Origin: Phycisphaeraceae bacterium
GTDB taxonomy: Bacteria > Planctomycetota > Phycisphaerae > Phycisphaerales > UBA1924
NCBI GenBank assembly: GCA_019454185.1
Contig: CP075368.1
Coordinates: 248,001 to 312,000 of the forward strand
Length of the DNA stretch: 64,000 bases
Reading direction: 5' to 3'
The notes under the pieces: model-generated
What the model was told of the DNA's origin: nothing
What the model saw: the letters and a program-made list of their open reading frames with translations, nothing else
Databases searched by the model: none
Made by a program: the position numbers and the translations under genes
Part shown: piece after piece, positions 1-6,986 of the stretch
How the letters are laid out: each line of letters starts with the position of its first letter
Position numbering within the stretch: position 1 is the first letter of the stretch

Positions 1-85
1 TTCTCACGAGGATCGTGCCGAGGAGCGCGGGGGCGAGCGACTCGGCGTCTTGCGAGAAGAATCGGCGCGGATCGGCTTGGGGCAT
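1..85 (-). CDS. DNA-3-methyladenine glycosylase, N-terminal fragment cut by window edge
   Basis: From an ATG at position 85 the minus strand reads without a stop to the window edge (28 codons). The peptide opens MPQADPRRFFSQDAES and continues LAPALLGTILVR. A start of this form, with RxFFxxD followed by a LAxxLLGxxLVR block, is typical of the Aag/MPG type of 3-methyladenine DNA glycosylase, which removes alkylated bases in base-excision repair. Only the N-terminus is visible, so no catalytic residue can be checked. The call rests on one short conserved block. It lies just downstream of the exported protein at 108-770 in the same orientation. Confidence 0.6.
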   Translation of the reverse strand, partial: MPQADPRRFFSQDAESLAPALLGTILVR

Positions 86-107
86 GTGGTCTGACCGATC
101 GTGGAGA

Positions 108-770
108 TCAGAAGCCGATGATGAACCGGGCGAAGAGCCCTTCGTCCATCATGGTGTTGAAGTCTTCGCTGGGGAGGCCTGTGCGGATGAGATCGAAGCC
201 GAGCGACATGCCGGCGTTGGCTCCGAGCATGAAGTATGCCTCGGCTGAGAGGGTGGTGTAGCGGCGATCCTCTGTGAAGGCGCGCCCGACACCGTCTGCG
301 CGGAAGTAGACACCCCGGCTGATCTCGAGGTTCGTGAGGATGAAGTGTGACTCGGAGTGGTCGCCGGGGTTGTTGGTGGCGACGTGAATGTTTGTGCGGT
401 CGGAGAAGATGGGTTCGAGTTGGGCGTCGTATCCGTATCCGGCTCGAGAGCGCCTTGCGAGGGCTGAGAGAAGGTCGCCGTCTTCGTCTGCGTTGATGGA
501 GTTGAGGAGGGAGGTTGTGCGCCCGAGTTCGGAGTAGGAGGTGCCGAATGAGACGCGGATCGGGTTGCCATCATCGCCGGCGTTGAGTTGAGGGGAGAAG
601 GGCTCGGCGGGTTTGGCGGGCTGGTCGTCGGGACGACCGGTCACGGGTTGCAGCCCGACTTTGGGAGATGAGGCAGGGGGCGGTTCTGCGACGGGATGTG
701 GGGGCTCCGGCTGGAGCGAGGCCAGGGAGAGGAGGCATCCGGCGAGTATGGCGAGCGTGAGTTCGATCAT
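108..770 (-). CDS. Exported outer-membrane-like protein, function unknown
   Basis: A 220-residue protein. The ATG at 770 is chosen because GGAGG lies 7 bases upstream; an open GTG at 854 would overlap the previous gene and lacks a comparable ribosome site. The first 20 residues are hydrophobic and contain LAGC, a possible lipobox, but there is no positive n-region. A Pro-rich linker follows (about residues 23-60). The rest alternates polar and hydrophobic residues with many Gly, Tyr and Phe and ends FARFIIGF; a terminal Phe is usual for outer-membrane beta-barrels. It is the last gene of the minus-strand unit ATPase, FtsX permease, DUF3299 and this protein, so it may be that system's outer-membrane part. 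I recognise no family. Confidence 0.6.
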   Translation of the reverse strand: MIELTLAILAGCLLSLASLQPEPPHPVAEPPPASSPKVGLQPVTGRPDDQPAKPAEPFSPQLNAGDDGNPIRVSFGTSYSELGRTTSLLNSINADEDGDLLSALARRSRAGYGYDAQLEPIFSDRTNIHVATNNPGDHSESHFILTNLEISRGVYFRADGVGRAFTEDRRYTTLSAEAYFMLGANAGMSLGFDLIRTGLPSEDFNTMMDEGLFARFIIGF

Positions 771-837
771 CACGCGGCCTCCGTTGCCGCGGCGGGTGTG
801 CGCGGCTGCTGCGCCTGGGTCGTTGGGTAGCGGGGAA

Positions 838-1485
838 TCAGCTTCCCAGCCCACTCAATACCTTCGGCATAAACCGGGCGTCTTCCATCAGATACAGGCC
901 AACAAGCCACTCGCCGACGAGGTACGGCTCAACCTTGAAGGTGCCTTGTACTGCGCCGGTCGTGGCGAACTTTCCGTCATCGACGACTGGTTGGGCGAGG
1001 CGGACTTCGACGGCGTCGTAGGGGGTGGGCGGGACGCCGATGCAGCATCCATCCCACTGGTTGAGCATGGAGAGAAGTTCGCGGGGCTGCTCGATGGCGA
1101 GGGGGAAGCAGACGAAGCCGTCGATCATGACCTGCTTGTCGGCGAGCATCATGACACGACCGGGGAGTGTGGTTTTCTTGGAACGAGGATCGAACTCCTC
1201 GTGGGCGGAGACCAGCATGTCCCAGGTGATGATGTAGGGCTTTTCCTTGGTGCCTTCACCTTTGACGATGAACTTGTCATCGACGAGGAGCGAGCCGTCT
1301 TCCTGCTTGACGATCTTGGCCTCGGTCTGGGGATACTTCGGTGCTTCGCCGGCCGCGGCTTGCGCGGGTTGCTGGGAAGCGAGCAGGGACTCTGGAGCAC
1401 CGAGGATGGAGGCGGCGACGAGCAGGGCTCCGATGCGTCCGAGCGACTTGGTCGAGCGGATGCGGATGCCGGTTCGTGGGGCCAT
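838..1485 (-). CDS. DUF3299-family exported protein
   Basis: A 215-residue protein with a basic N-terminus, a hydrophobic stretch at about 18-37 and an Ala-rich cleavage region, so exported. The conserved core is WDML (residues 88-91), LPGRVMMLADKQVMIDGFVCFPL (about 107-129, with Cys126) and CCIGVPPTPYDAVEV (147-161). A 'G(F/Y)..P(L)' segment followed by C-I-x-V-P-P-P is the hallmark of DUF3299 periplasmic proteins. The biochemical role is unknown. DUF3299 genes commonly sit next to FtsX-type ABC permeases, and the same holds here: the permease lies upstream at 1588-2886. The two or three conserved Cys could bind metal; that is inference. Confidence 0.8.
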   Translation of the reverse strand: MAPRTGIRIRSTKSLGRIGALLVAASILGAPESLLASQQPAQAAAGEAPKYPQTEAKIVKQEDGSLLVDDKFIVKGEGTKEKPYIITWDMLVSAHEEFDPRSKKTTLPGRVMMLADKQVMIDGFVCFPLAIEQPRELLSMLNQWDGCCIGVPPTPYDAVEVRLAQPVVDDGKFATTGAVQGTFKVEPYLVGEWLVGLYLMEDARFMPKVLSGLGS

Positions 1486-1587
1486 GTGTTGATCTCCGTT
1501 GCAGTCACTGCGGCGGGGCTGGACGAATCTGTCGGGTTTGCCTTGAACGGGCTGCCTGATGTGGCTTTCTGGAAGGAGTACCGCGAC

Positions 1588-2886
1588 TCAGGCGATGGGC
1601 TTCAGATTCTTGGCGACCGGGGTTCGATACGCCATGATCGCAGGAATGATCCCGGCGAGCATGGCCAGGAGGGTGGTTCCCCCCAGAACAAGCCCTGTTG
1701 GACGTAGGGGAAGTGTTGGGTCCAGGAAGATCCCTAGTTGGGCCTTGAGGGTCGCGGCTCCGGCTTGGCCACCGATGAGACTGACGGCGAGTCCGAGGAT
1801 GCAGCCGAGGATGCCGAGCAGCGCGGACTCGGCGAGAATAAGCCGGAGGATGCGGGTGCGGCTGGAGCCGAGGACGCGGAGGACGGCGATCTGGCGTCGG
1901 CGCTGTTCCATGGAGTTGTAGAGCGCGAGCGTGATGGAGATGCCGCTTGAGATGATGACGACGACGGCCATGGCGATGAAGACTTTGTCGATGTTGGAGA
2001 CGATGGAGAAGAGGCGATCGATCTCGGTCTTGGGCATGGCGACGGTGATGGTGGGGTCGGCGCGGAGGCGGTAGGCGGTTGAAGGGATGGCGGCGGAGAC
2101 ATCCGAGCCGGGGCGTGTGGCGACGCGGGCGAAGACTCCGGTGATCTTGCGGTCGGCGTCGGTGAGGTCTTCGACGGTTGTGGTCTGGGTGTCGGCGGCG
2201 TCGCGTTTGCGTCGGTCATGGGCGTGGATGATCCACGTGCTGTCGAGATCGGTGAAGAGGGCGCGATCGTGTGCGGAGCCGGTGGGGGCGAGGATGCCGA
2301 CGATGGTGTACTTGAAGTCGGTGTGAACGTGGGGCTGCATCGCGTTGGGATCGCCGAGTTGGCGTGAGGAGGCGATGCCGTGGGTGAGGAAGATGGAATC
2401 ACCGAGCTTTAAGCCGCTGGACTTGGCGACGGTCGAGCCGAGAACGACCTCGAAGGCCTTCTCGAAGGCGCGGCCTTCGACGAAGGACCACGGTTCTTTG
2501 TCGTTGGGCTCGAACTTGGAGAAGAACTCCGGCGTGGAGGCGAGGACGGGGAAGCCGAGGTAGGAGTCGCCCTGTTGGACGGGGATGAAGAACTCCCAGG
2601 GTGCGGAGCGGACGAGTTGTCCGTACTTGGTCCACTCGATGGGGCGTGCGGGGGGATTGGCGTAGAAGACGCCGTTCAGGACCGAGACGAGCGGGGAGGA
2701 ATCCGCGGAGACGAGGAGGTGCATGTTGCCCGTTCCTCGGCTGAAGGCGTTGCGCGTGGCGTCCTTCAGGGCGAGGAGTGTGAGCATGAGCGCGACGGCG
2801 ACGCCGACCATGAGGATGGTGGTGACGGTCGAGAAGAGTCGGACTTTCATGCTGCGGCGGACGATGGTGAGGTCGGTGATGGCCAT
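1588..2886 (-). CDS. FtsX/MacB-type ABC transporter permease
   Basis: A 432-residue inner-membrane permease. Topology is the MacB/LolC/FtsX pattern: a basic N-terminus (VRRSMKVRLFS), one membrane segment at about 20-43, a large periplasmic domain of about 250 residues, then three C-terminal segments (VFIAMAVVVIISSG..., LILAESALLGILGC..., LLAMLAGIIPAIMAY). The block between the second and third, with SMEQRRRQIAVLRVLG, is the FtsX-domain signature. The start at 2886 lies 2 bases after the ATPase stop, so the two are translationally linked. Transporters of this family usually move lipoproteins or exported ligands, or transmit mechanical signals, rather than importing small solutes directly. The substrate cannot be read from the sequence. 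Confidence 0.9.
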   Translation of the reverse strand: MAITDLTIVRRSMKVRLFSTVTTILMVGVAVALMLTLLALKDATRNAFSRGTGNMHLLVSADSSPLVSVLNGVFYANPPARPIEWTKYGQLVRSAPWEFFIPVQQGDSYLGFPVLASTPEFFSKFEPNDKEPWSFVEGRAFEKAFEVVLGSTVAKSSGLKLGDSIFLTHGIASSRQLGDPNAMQPHVHTDFKYTIVGILAPTGSAHDRALFTDLDSTWIIHAHDRRKRDAADTQTTTVEDLTDADRKITGVFARVATRPGSDVSAAIPSTAYRLRADPTITVAMPKTEIDRLFSIVSNIDKVFIAMAVVVIISSGISITLALYNSMEQRRRQIAVLRVLGSSRTRILRLILAESALLGILGCILGLAVSLIGGQAGAATLKAQLGIFLDPTLPLRPTGLVLGGTTLLAMLAGIIPAIMAYRTPVAKNLKPIA

Positions 2887-2888
2887 GT

Positions 2889-3578
2889 TCAGCGACCTCC
2901 TGCGTTGGTGAGGGTTGGTGCGTCGGCGAGTTGGTCGAGGGACTCGCGTCGCGTGAAGCGTTCGGCGGTGCGGGGGTCGTGGCTGGTGCAGAGAAGGGCG
3001 GCGTTGCGCTCGCGGCACGCGTTCTGGATGAGGTCCATCGCGGCGGCGGCGTTCTCGGGGTCGAGGGAGGCGGTCGGCTCGTCGGCGAGGACGAGGACGG
3101 GGTCGCAGGCGAGAGCGCGGGCGACGGCGACGCGCTGCTGCTGGCCGAGGGAGAGCTGATCGGGTTCGGCGTGGATGCGCTCGATGCCGAGGGTGTTCAG
3201 GAGCTTGGCGGCGCGGTCGCGATGCTCACGCTTTGGGATGGGGCTGAAGATCATGGGGGCCATGACGTTCTCGAGCGCGGAGAAGCCGGCGAGGAGGTTG
3301 AAGGTCTGGAAGATCATGCCGATCTTAGAGCCGCGGTAGAGATCGCGCTTCGCGGCACGGAGCGAGTGGATGGGGGTTCCGTCGATTTCGACTGAGCCGT
3401 TGGAGGGATCGAGCAATCCGGCGATGAGTTGGAGGAGGGTGGATTTGCCTCTGCCGCTGGAGCCGGTGAGGAGGATCTGTTCGCCTTGCGCGAGCGTGAG
3501 CGAGCGGACACGGACGACGGGGTCGGGCGCGCCGGGATAGGTGAAAGAGAGGTCTGTGATGCGGAGTGCGTCTGGCAT
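2889..3578 (-). CDS. ABC transporter ATP-binding protein (LolD/MacB type)
   Basis: A 229-residue ATPase partner of the FtsX-type permease. Walker A is GSSGRGKS (residues 39-46), Q-loop Gln about 91, signature LSLGQQQR (142-149), Walker B VLVLADEP (161-168), and H-loop His200. The signature has Leu in place of the usual second Gly (LSGGQ), which is uncommon but tolerated in this family. ATG 3578 gives the family-typical N-terminus MPDALRITDLSF. An in-frame upstream extension runs into the 7-bp repeat at 3592-3654, where each unit carries an ATG, so a repeat-encoded N-terminus (MPNAEC...) is possible. The repeat starts only 13 bases upstream of the start codon. Confidence 0.92.
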   Translation of the reverse strand: MPDALRITDLSFTYPGAPDPVVRVRSLTLAQGEQILLTGSSGRGKSTLLQLIAGLLDPSNGSVEIDGTPIHSLRAAKRDLYRGSKIGMIFQTFNLLAGFSALENVMAPMIFSPIPKREHRDRAAKLLNTLGIERIHAEPDQLSLGQQQRVAVARALACDPVLVLADEPTASLDPENAAAAMDLIQNACRERNAALLCTSHDPRTAERFTRRESLDQLADAPTLTNAGGR

Positions 3579-3591
3579 GGAAGAGAATAGG

Positions 3592-3654
3592 GGCATTCGG
3601 CATTCGGTATTCGGTATTCGGCATTCGGCATTCGGCATTCGGCATTCGGCATTG
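3592..3654. repeat. Tandem 7-bp repeat, nine copies
   Basis: Nine consecutive units of GGCATTC on the plus strand (two are GGTATTC, the last GGCATTG). Degenerate copies continue to about 3682. It lies 13-76 bases upstream of the start of the minus-strand ABC ATPase gene. Read on the minus strand, every unit contains an ATG, and one phase is open and in frame with the ATPase. Because 7 is not a multiple of 3, a change of one unit would shift that frame and also change promoter or leader spacing. Confidence 0.9.
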
Positions 3655-3691
3655 GGAACTCGGCGTATGGCGTTCGGCGTTCGAAAGAGAA

Positions 3692-3725
3692 GGGGCCCGG
3701 GCCATTGCGGATGGACCCAGGCCCC
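3692..3725 (-). terminator. Probable rho-independent terminator
   Basis: GGGGCCCGGGCC pairs with GGACCCAGGCCCC across a 9-base loop. The stem is about 12 bp with two C-A mismatches. On the minus strand it is followed by the U-rich TTCTCTTTC. It lies 28 bases after the stop of the PEP-CTERM gene and separates it from the ABC operon. Confidence 0.6.
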
Positions 3726-3752
3726 ATAGGGGGTTGAGATGTGGAGCGAGGA

Positions 3753-4409
3753 TCAGTTTCTGCGGCGGCGGAGTGCGAGCAGGCCGCTGAGCGCGAGGAG
3801 CGAGCCGGGCGCGGGGACGAGGTTGCGCTCGACCCACTCGACGGCGAGTTCGTGGTCTTCTTCGTCGAGGCCGTAGTTGAAGACGATCCACGCGGGGAGC
3901 GATGTGCCGAAACCGTCCTTCGCGAACTCGATCTCGAGGAGGTAGATGCCGGTGATGTCGGCGTTGAGGATGAAGTCGGGGTGGTCGTGGAGGCCGCCGT
4001 TGGCGTCGAAGTCGAAGATCATGGGTCCGGTGAGACCGTCTGCGGCGGGTGTTGTGAGGGACTGGGGTCCGAACTCGAGGGTGAGATCGGTCGCGGCGAG
4101 TGAGAAGAAGTCCGAGCCGTTCCAGACGCGGAGCGACTTTCGGATGTTGAGGAGGAGTTGTGCGCCGGGGGTGAAAGAGCCGTCGAGGATGTCGATGCCG
4201 GGCTCGTCGGCGAAGATGGTGCCGCCGATGTTCTGGAAGTCGCCCTCAAAGACACGGACGTTGGGGGTGATGATCGAGGTGTCCTCGTCGATGAGGCCGG
4301 TGTAGAGGATGCCGCCGGATTGATAGACGGTGATGTCGAGGTGTCCCTCGTCCGCGAGGGCGAAGGATGCGGCTGAGGCGATCGCGATGGTGGAGATGAA
4401 ACGCTTCAT
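3753..4409 (-). CDS. PEP-CTERM-type exported protein, paralogue of the next upstream gene
   Basis: A 218-residue protein with a signal peptide (MKRFISTIAIASAASFALA, cleavage near residue 19) and a C-terminal sorting tail: VPAPGSLLALSGLLALRRRR, i.e. a P-A-P motif, a hydrophobic helix and a basic cluster. Such tails direct proteins to an exosortase-type sorting enzyme at the cell surface. The mature domain is rich in Asp and His (GGLHDHPDF, EEDHE). Its middle (PGIDILDGSFTPGAQ...LRVWNG, then GIYLLEIE and WIVFNYGL) matches the neighbouring dockerin protein at 4523-5344 block by block, so the two are paralogues. ATG 4409 is preceded by GAGAGA. It resembles Zur-repressed PEP-CTERM proteins known from cyanobacteria in being small and Asp/His-rich, but this is a suggestion only. 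Confidence 0.8.
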   Translation of the reverse strand: MKRFISTIAIASAASFALADEGHLDITVYQSGGILYTGLIDEDTSIITPNVRVFEGDFQNIGGTIFADEPGIDILDGSFTPGAQLLLNIRKSLRVWNGSDFFSLAATDLTLEFGPQSLTTPAADGLTGPMIFDFDANGGLHDHPDFILNADITGIYLLEIEFAKDGFGTSLPAWIVFNYGLDEEDHELAVEWVERNLVPAPGSLLALSGLLALRRRRN

Positions 4410-4522
4410 GTGAGATCTCTCTTTCTTCCCCCAGCGGGGGATGTTGGTGAAACATGCGGGGACAAGACTGTGTGATGCGCGAGTTGGACACCGCTCTGGA
4501 GAGCGGCACCACCGAAGACGGT

Positions 4523-5344
4523 TCAGGGGCAACCGGTGCCGAAGGCGTCGAAGAAGTCGAGGAAGTCGAGGATGTCGACGAAGGTGTCGCCGTTGAAGTC
4601 GGCGTCGATACCCGACGAGCCGGCGCAGGGTGAGGGGAGGTTCTCGCAGGAGCCGAACGAGTCGAGGAAGTCGAGGAAGTCGAGGATGTCGGAGGTGGTG
4701 TCACCGTTGACGTCTGCGGCGCAGGGTTGAGTGAGCAGGTTGTCAAGCACCCATTGGGTCGCGCTTTCGAGGTCGGTGAGCGGGAGGTCGTTGTTGAAGA
4801 GGATCCAGAAGGGTTCGGAGGTGAGGATGGAGGGGACGGAGGACCAGAGTTCGAGTTCGAGGAGGTAGATACCCGCGCCGTTGGGTGATTGGAGCGTGAA
4901 GCCGACGTGTTGGTGGAACTCGCCGCCGGACGAGACGGGGATGCCGAATCCTGGCGTGAAGGTGTCGATGGTGGGTGTGAAGACGTCGCCGAAGCCGGTC
5001 TTGCGTATGCGGAGGCGCTCTGCGGGGATGCCTGAGGCATCCATCGGGAATGCGGAGCCGTTCCAGCGTTGGAGGGCGCGGAGGACGTTGAAGCCGATCT
5101 GGGATGAGGGCGGGAATGTGCCGCCCGGCGTGTCGAAACCGGGTGAGTCGGTGAAGTCGAATGAGCCGAACGTGGTGGCGAAGACGCGAGAGGGGATGAT
5201 GGACCCGGTTGATGCGTCGTTCGTGGTGATGGTGTTGCTGTCGATGGTGAGGATGATGTCGCCATCGTGGAGCTGGGCGTGTGCGAGCGGCGCGAGGGAG
5301 GTGAGGAGCGCGGCGGAGATGAGTCGTGAGCGTCGGCGTTGCAT
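4523..5344 (-). CDS. Exported protein with paired GC-type dockerin repeats, paralogue of the PEP-CTERM protein
   Basis: A 273-residue protein. The signal peptide is about MQRRRSRLISAALLTSLAPLAHA. The mature domain (24-205) shares an ordered set of blocks with the protein at 3753-4409: PGFDTPGGTFPPSSQ, LQRWNGSAF, GIYLLELEL and FWILFNNDL...WVLDNL. Instead of a PEP-CTERM tail it ends with two Ca-binding-loop-like repeats, DVNGDTTSDILDFLDFLDSFG (211-231) and DFNGDTFVDILDFLDFFDAFG (249-269), flanked by Cys and ending GTGCP. This is the GC-type dockerin arrangement found at C-termini of planctomycete surface proteins. The underlying DNA is internally repetitive. It follows the prepilin-like gene by 50 bases and is likely in the same transcript. 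Confidence 0.82.
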   Translation of the reverse strand: MQRRRSRLISAALLTSLAPLAHAQLHDGDIILTIDSNTITTNDASTGSIIPSRVFATTFGSFDFTDSPGFDTPGGTFPPSSQIGFNVLRALQRWNGSAFPMDASGIPAERLRIRKTGFGDVFTPTIDTFTPGFGIPVSSGGEFHQHVGFTLQSPNGAGIYLLELELWSSVPSILTSEPFWILFNNDLPLTDLESATQWVLDNLLTQPCAADVNGDTTSDILDFLDFLDSFGSCENLPSPCAGSSGIDADFNGDTFVDILDFLDFFDAFGTGCP

Positions 5345-5394
5345 GGCGGGCTTCTCCGTGGTGTGCTTGAGAGGTCGAGTTCCTTGGTGGTTGG

Positions 5395-6216
5395 TTACTT
5401 GGCGGTCTCTGGATAGAAGTTGTTGTCCTCGAAGGAGCGGTAGAGGGAGCGGAAGGTGCGGACCTCGGCGTGTCCGTCGAGGAAGCCGTACCCGGCTTTG
5501 GCCTCGAAGGACTCGGGTTTGCCGTGGTGGAGGTTGAGTTGCATCTGGGTGGCGGCGTACGCGGCGGCGGCCTCCGGGCCTGCGTTCTCCCAGTCTTCGG
5601 CATGAACGTGGTCGGCGCGGGCGAAGGTGCCGGAGCTTGTGATCGGATCGGAGTCGCCGAGCGTCATGGGGAGGAAGTGGACAGTTGCGTGTGGGCGGGG
5701 GATTCGGTGGAGCTCGTCGTACGCCTTCTGGCGCATGATGCTCGAAGGCGGGTGCTTGCTGGTCGTGACGTAGTTGTTCAGTCCGTAGCTGGTCCAGCGC
5801 GAGAGGGATGCTGAGGTCGGGTCGTTGGAGGGATCGTCGTCGGCGAGCAGCGCGGCGGCGACGGTGAGTGAGATGCCGGGGTGGAGCCCGCCGTCGGATT
5901 CGGGCCAGAAGCGGGAGCGGTCGAGAGGGGAGCGGAGCGCAACTGTGCCGCCTGCGTATTCGCGGAGCGTGAAGGGCCAGGCCTTGTCGAGGTCTCCGAG
6001 TCCGCCGTGGTCGAGTCCCGCGTCGATGAACCGGCCCTTGTGGTCGTCGGTGTAGAGCGTGTGGGCGATGGCGAGCTGGCGGATGTTGCTGAGGCACTTG
6101 ACGCTTTGAGCGGCGCGCCGGGCGGCACCGAGTGAAGGAAGGAGGATGCCGACCAAGAGCGCGATCACCGCGATGACAACGAGAAGCTCGATGAGTGTGA
6201 AGGCGCGGGTGCGCAT
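5395..6216 (-). CDS. Prepilin-like protein with H-x-DG C-terminal motif
   Basis: A 273-residue protein starting [14 protein letters not shown]. Residues 6-29 are the hydrophobic helix of type IV prepilins and pseudopilins, with the key Glu at position 10, followed by [11 protein letters not shown]. The expected cleavage is before Phe6. The C-terminal part contains HHGKPESF...[11 protein letters not shown] (230-252), the H-x(n)-DG processing-associated motif typical of the large planctomycete family of such proteins. His is abundant ([13 protein letters not shown]). Members are probably assembled on or secreted to the cell surface; the individual role is unknown. The 188 bases upstream show no AT-rich promoter, which favours co-transcription with the His-rich gene above it. 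Confidence 0.88.
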   Translation of the reverse strand: MRTRAFTLIELLVVIAVIALLVGILLPSLGAARRAAQSVKCLSNIRQLAIAHTLYTDDHKGRFIDAGLDHGGLGDLDKAWPFTLREYAGGTVALRSPLDRSRFWPESDGGLHPGISLTVAAALLADDDPSNDPTSASLSRWTSYGLNNYVTTSKHPPSSIMRQKAYDELHRIPRPHATVHFLPMTLGDSDPITSSGTFARADHVHAEDWENAGPEAAAAYAATQMQLNLHHGKPESFEAKAGYGFLDGHAEVRTFRSLYRSFEDNNFYPETAK

Positions 6217-6404
6217 GGTCGCGTTCCTGATTGGGCGCGGACGTGGCGGTGGTACGGGAGCGGGCTCTCGCGTGGCTCGGCGTCGGAGCGTGAGTCGGGG
6301 CGAGGGCGCGAGCGGTGGGATGTCGGGTTGGGGATTGGCGCTGGCGCGCTGATGCGGCGCGTCTTGGGCTCGGGCACATGGGTGCTCGGGCAATTGGGCG
6401 CAGA

Positions 6405-6899
6405 TCAGGCGATGAGCGTCGGTGGGCCGCGTGCCGGGAGGTTCGGATCCGCGATGTGTGAGCGGGCTTCCGATGCGGTGTGCTTCACGCAAAGCGTGAG
6501 AAGGCGCGGGGCGTCTGCGATGTAAAGAGGAGAGGAGAGGATCTCGCGAGCGTTAGATGCGAGTTTGAGGCAGGTCGGGCAGTCGTTGTGGCGAATGGGC
6601 GTGCTGTTGGAGTCGTGGTCATCCTCAGGCGGCATGCCGCCATCGCGCTCGGGGACCGGGGCCTCGTGAGGAGAGGTATGGGCGTGGTGGGTGTGCGAGC
6701 AGGTGTGAGCGGGGTAGGTTTGGGTGTGGACTTCGTTGTGGGTTTGGGTGCGGGCAACCGGGCTCGTGATGGGTGCCTGGTCGTGATGGGGGTGCGAGCA
6801 GGCGTGGAGCGCGGCACCAAACCCCTGCAGGACCACGGCGGCAATGCCGAGCCAGAGCGCCAGGAGGAGCGAGCGGGGGATGGAGGATCCGGCGTGCAT
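6405..6899 (-). CDS. His-rich membrane-anchored or exported protein with CPTC motif
   Basis: A 164-residue protein. A hydrophobic segment at 10-31 acts as signal or anchor. Residues 32-104 are unusually rich in His (14 of 16 His lie there, including HPHH and HTHHAH) and acidic residues, and Cys-Pro-Thr-Cys is at 107-110. This composition fits binding of transition metal ions at the membrane or periplasm, and the layout (one helix, His-rich loop, CP.C) resembles DUF2946-like proteins. The assignment is by resemblance only. The start codon lies 8 bases from an 18-bp palindrome that probably controls it. There is no clear Shine-Dalgarno, so translation may be leaderless or nearly so. Confidence 0.6.
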   Translation of the reverse strand: MHAGSSIPRSLLLALWLGIAAVVLQGFGAALHACSHPHHDQAPITSPVARTQTHNEVHTQTYPAHTCSHTHHAHTSPHEAPVPERDGGMPPEDDHDSNSTPIRHNDCPTCLKLASNAREILSSPLYIADAPRLLTLCVKHTASEARSHIADPNLPARGPPTLIA

Positions 6900-6907
6900 C
6901 GGTGTAC

Positions 6908-6925
6908 TTGAGAACGTATTCTCAA
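6908..6925. promoter_or_regulatory. 18-bp palindrome, candidate metal-responsive operator
   Basis: TTGAGAA, four bases (CGTA), TTCTCAA: two perfect 7-bp arms. It sits 8 bases upstream of the start codon of the His-rich gene. Size and TGAGAA half-sites recall Fur-family (Fur/Zur) boxes, but the spacing makes an even palindrome rather than the classical 7-1-7, so the identity of the repressor is open. Confidence 0.55.
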
Positions 6926-6986
6926 ATCATGCCCGATGGGTTGCACCTTGTCAAGGGAAATTCGGCTCTGGGTAGAAAGGGTTTGT

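Noticed and set aside
3592..3654. Possible CRISPR array
   Set aside because: Units are 7 bp with no spacers and no cas genes nearby; it is a simple tandem repeat.
4492..4507. Hairpin CCGCTC-TGGA-GAGCGG after the dockerin gene as terminator
   Set aside because: The stem is short and there is no U-run on the minus strand; the paralogue gene 100 bases on is probably read through.
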